A stretch of DNA of 64,000 nucleotides from Gp1-AA133 sp964641665 (lineage in GTDB: Bacteria > Acidobacteriota > Terriglobia > Terriglobales > Acidobacteriaceae): the NCBI GenBank assembly GCA_964641665.1, contig CAZXKO010000097.1, forward strand, positions 11,279 through 75,278. Direction: 5' to 3'. Shown piece after piece: positions 62,201 through 64,000 of the stretch. The number at the start of each line of letters is the position of its first letter. The first letter of the stretch is position 1. Both the position numbers and the translations under genes were made by a program. Below the pieces are notes generated by a model. That model had not been told where the DNA came from. It searched no databases and was given only the letters and a program-made list of their open reading frames with translations.

Positions 62201-62668
62201 CTACCTCTTTTTCTTGGGTGCCGCCTTCTTCGCCACAGCCTTCTTCGCCGCCTTCTTCTTGGCAGGAGTTTTTGCGCCCGCCTCTTTGGCTTCCGCCACC
62301 GGAGCTGCCTTCTTCACCTTGGGCTCTTTCTTCGGCAACTCGGGCGCCTTGAAAGACTGACCGTCGAACGCAATCTCGGTAATACGCACCGCGCTGAAGG
62401 CCTGGCGGTGTCCACGCAGCTTCTTGTACTGCTTCTTGCGCTTGTAATGAAAGACCAGGATCTTCGCGCCGCGGCCCTCTTCCACCACTTCACCAACCAC
62501 GCGCGCCTCTGACTGCGGACGGGCAATCTCGCCTTCCGCCGCCGAGACCGCCAGCACGTCGTTGAACTCGACCTGCCCGTCGGTACCGGTGCCGACCTTC
62601 TCCACTCGAATCACATCGCCGGGCGCCACCCGGTACTGCTTACCGCCGGCGCGGATGACCGCGTACAT
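62201..62668 (-). CDS. rplU: 50S ribosomal protein L21 with C-terminal extension
   Basis: 155 residues. The bL21 core is complete to about residue 104 (MYAVIRAGGKQYRVAPGDVI, VFHYKRKKQYKKLRGHRQAF). Then about 50 residues rich in Lys and Ala follow (KKAAPVAEAKEAGAKTPAKK onward), which the usual L21 of about 103 residues lacks. The tail resembles histone-like or nucleic-acid-binding tails. First gene of rplU-rpmA. Confidence 0.95.
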   Translation of the reverse strand: MYAVIRAGGKQYRVAPGDVIRVEKVGTGTDGQVEFNDVLAVSAAEGEIARPQSEARVVGEVVEEGRGAKILVFHYKRKKQYKKLRGHRQAFSAVRITEIAFDGQSFKAPELPKKEPKVKKAAPVAEAKEAGAKTPAKKKAAKKAVAKKAAPKKKR

Positions 62669-62822
62669 ACCTAGCCTCCGAAAAATTCCTCTCCCCGGCG
62701 CACACCGGCGCTGCGAGGGAACCCCATGATTTCGCTATGCTTGCTGTGTTTTGCCGCGCGGCGCTTTCTTCAGCCACAGCGGGCGGCCCAGAACGGTTCC
62801 GCAGTTACAGGCAAACCCAGCT

Positions 62823-62852
62823 ATTGTAGCGTGTTGCGCGGAAAGCGGTCAA
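62823..62852 (-). promoter_or_regulatory. Sigma-70 type promoter of rplU-rpmA
   Basis: On the minus strand TTGACC (62852-62847), 18 bases, TACAAT (62828-62823). The leader to the rplU start at 62668 would be about 150 bases. No known L21 leader fold was identified. Confidence 0.7.
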
Positions 62853-62867
62853 ACGGAAAGCGTGTAT

Positions 62868-63002
62868 TCACCACGGAGACACAGAGGAACGAGAAATTCT
62901 GCGGGGAATACGCTGCTCGGATCGCGACGACACATCCTAGGACATGTTGATTTAAGAGCCTACAAGGTTTTCTCTGTGTCTCCGTGCCTCCGTGGTAGAT
63001 AT
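62868..63002. repeat. Inverted dispersed repeat pair (CCACGGAGACACAGAG type)
   Basis: ATTCACCACGGAGACACAGA at 62866-62885 and the inverse CTCTGTGTCTCCGTGCCTCC at about 62974-62993 with GTGGT. The pair brackets about 90 bases with no gene. The same family as 421-600 and 27957-28070. Confidence 0.65.
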
Positions 63003-63030
63003 TCCCCGGCGGCTCTTCGGAAAAGCGGCA

Positions 63031-63840
63031 TTAGAACGCCTTCACAAAAAAGTACACCGTCATCCCGGCGCCGACCAGGAGCACAAACGCGCGGATCCAG
63101 GACTGCGGCAGCTTCTGCGCGTAGTGTGCGGCAAAGTATCCGCCGAGCGTTGCGCCGATGATCATCACGATGGCCTGCGGCCAGTAGATCGCGTCCTTCA
63201 CCACAAACGTGATTACCGCTACACCGTTGATGACTCCGCCCAACAGGACCTTCAACGCGTTCATGGCATGAATGTCGGTCATGCCCAGGGCCGAGAGCAT
63301 GGCCAGATTCATGATGCCCACGCCGCCGCCGAAATACCCACCGTAGACTGCAACCACCAGCTCAAACACCGAAGCCCCGACCAAGGCCGAAGGGGACGCG
63401 TCATGCGCGAGTCCCGACGGACGGCGCCCAGTCAGTTTTTTCCCGAAGGCGAACAAAAGCGTCGCGCCCAGCATCAGCCAAGGCAGCACCTGCATGAAAG
63501 TGTGAGCCGGAGTTTTCAGCAATAGAAACGCACCAGCCAGGCCACCGACCACGCTGGTCGCCACCAGCGGAATCATCACCCGCCGCGAAAGATTGTAGCG
63601 GCCGCGGTAGGCGCCCCCGCTGGCGGTCGTTCCAACCCACAACGCAATGGTGTTGGTGGCATTCGAAGGGATGGGCGGAACACCCGTGAACAGCAGCGCC
63701 GGGAACGCGACAAAGCTGCCGCCGCCGGCGACGGCGTTCAGCGCGCCGCCCAGCATTCCCGCGAAAAATAGCACCACCGCCGCATGGATGGCCAAGCAGT
63801 AGGTGTACCAGAAACAGAGGACAACTGTCAGCCTCTTCAA
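63031..63840 (-). CDS. TauE/SafE-family permease
   Basis: 269 residues with about eight hydrophobic segments. The duplicated TauE pattern is visible: FAGMLGGALNAVAGGGSFVA with FPALLFTGVPPIPSNATNT, and later VAVYGGYFGGGVGIMNLAM. It probably exports or takes up small anions (sulfite, sulfonate-type). The start is uncertain: TTG 63840 has no good ribosome-binding site and a later TTG (LAIHAAVVL) is possible. The upstream region (63841-63960) may have been changed by the intron-like element. Confidence 0.85.
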   Translation of the reverse strand: MKRLTVVLCFWYTYCLAIHAAVVLFFAGMLGGALNAVAGGGSFVAFPALLFTGVPPIPSNATNTIALWVGTTASGGAYRGRYNLSRRVMIPLVATSVVGGLAGAFLLLKTPAHTFMQVLPWLMLGATLLFAFGKKLTGRRPSGLAHDASPSALVGASVFELVVAVYGGYFGGGVGIMNLAMLSALGMTDIHAMNALKVLLGGVINGVAVITFVVKDAIYWPQAIVMIIGATLGGYFAAHYAQKLPQSWIRAFVLLVGAGMTVYFFVKAF

Positions 63841-63960
63841 AACGGTCGCCCGCAGACCGGAGTAGAGTCGAGAAGGCGCAGTAACTTTGGTCTCCCGGTG
63901 GATGTTTGAGTTGGCTTTCGCCTCGTCTCCTCAGTCCGGTTTGACTTGCTTCTGTTTCCT

Positions 63961-64000
63961 GTTGCCGAGTAGGCCCGGGGAATTTCGCCCCGAGCCTCTC
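63961..64000 (-). mobile_element. 3' end of a group II intron (domain VI), cut by the window edge
   Basis: On the minus strand GAGAGGCTCGGGG and CCCCGGGCCTACTC pair completely around a 7-base loop, except for one unpaired A (63970) in CCTACTC, 3 bp from the base of the helix. This is the shape of group II domain VI with its branch-point A. The intron would end near 63961-63966. Domain V and the maturase should lie beyond 64000. Confidence 0.6.

Overview
The window is GC-rich, gene-dense bacterial chromosome. It most likely comes from an acidobacterium of the Terriglobia/Koribacter type. This placement is inferred from gene content: a VWA protein of the acidobacterial VWFA-related type, a TIGR03118-type secreted protein, several very small proteins of a kind common in that class, many secreted metallopeptidases (M2, M13, M61), and intergenic spacers filled with short dispersed repeats. 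No rRNA, tRNA or CRISPR array was found.

Layout. 1-4.6 kb: a truncated membrane-anchored protein, then a TetR-controlled efflux operon (TetR, HlyD-type adaptor, ABC ATPase, ABC-2 permease; the same order as E. coli cecR-ybhGF) with a clear promoter and palindromic operator. 4.7-9.2 kb: NIPSNAP protein, universal stress protein, a frameshifted M61 peptidase, a fragment of a second stress protein, and the VWA protein. 9.2-11.1 kb: a SAM-I riboswitch with promoter and terminator in front of a threonine-synthase-type PLP enzyme and a MoaD/ThiS-like carrier protein; this is the most interesting locus. 11.1-24.6 kb: broken maf-like gene, TPR protein, DinB-like protein, ddl, arginase, asnS, a TIM-barrel isomerase, gamma-glutamyltransferase, sugar porter plus ROK sugar kinase, YjbR-like and GNAT proteins. 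24.6-28.3 kb: HtrA-type protease, coaE, folD, a Trm112-like protein. 28.4-33.7 kb: a small gene behind a sigma-54-like promoter, MacB-type permease, polytopic membrane protein, DPM1-like glycosyltransferase, alpha/beta hydrolase. 33.7-37.7 kb: a di-haem oxidoreductase fragment, a receiver-kinase protein and several very small genes. 37.7-47.1 kb: M13 peptidase, a large secreted protein broken by three frameshifts, a TetR gene divergent from a metallopeptidase-like protein that lacks the catalytic Glu, a PilZ protein and a frameshifted GH31 glycosidase. 47.1-56.5 kb: DUF2239 protein, M2 peptidase, plsC, folC, accD, cobO, a secreted NTF2-like protein, a small coiled-coil protein, rlmH, rsfS, nadD. 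56.7-60.4 kb: a kinase-receiver-PilZ protein and the TIGR03118 protein on the opposite strand. 60.5-64 kb: obg, rpmA, rplU, a TauE-type permease and, at the right edge, what looks like domain VI of a group II intron.

Three things cut across the window. (1) Eight single-base indels, mostly in short homopolymers, break five accessory genes, while the housekeeping genes are intact. (2) Several families of short dispersed repeats, some with base-paired hairpins, occupy most of the longer spacers. (3) The usual rplU-rpmA-obg-nadD-rsfS-rlmH cluster is present but split by a two-gene insertion on the other strand. All names and functions are from reading the sequence only; no database search was made.
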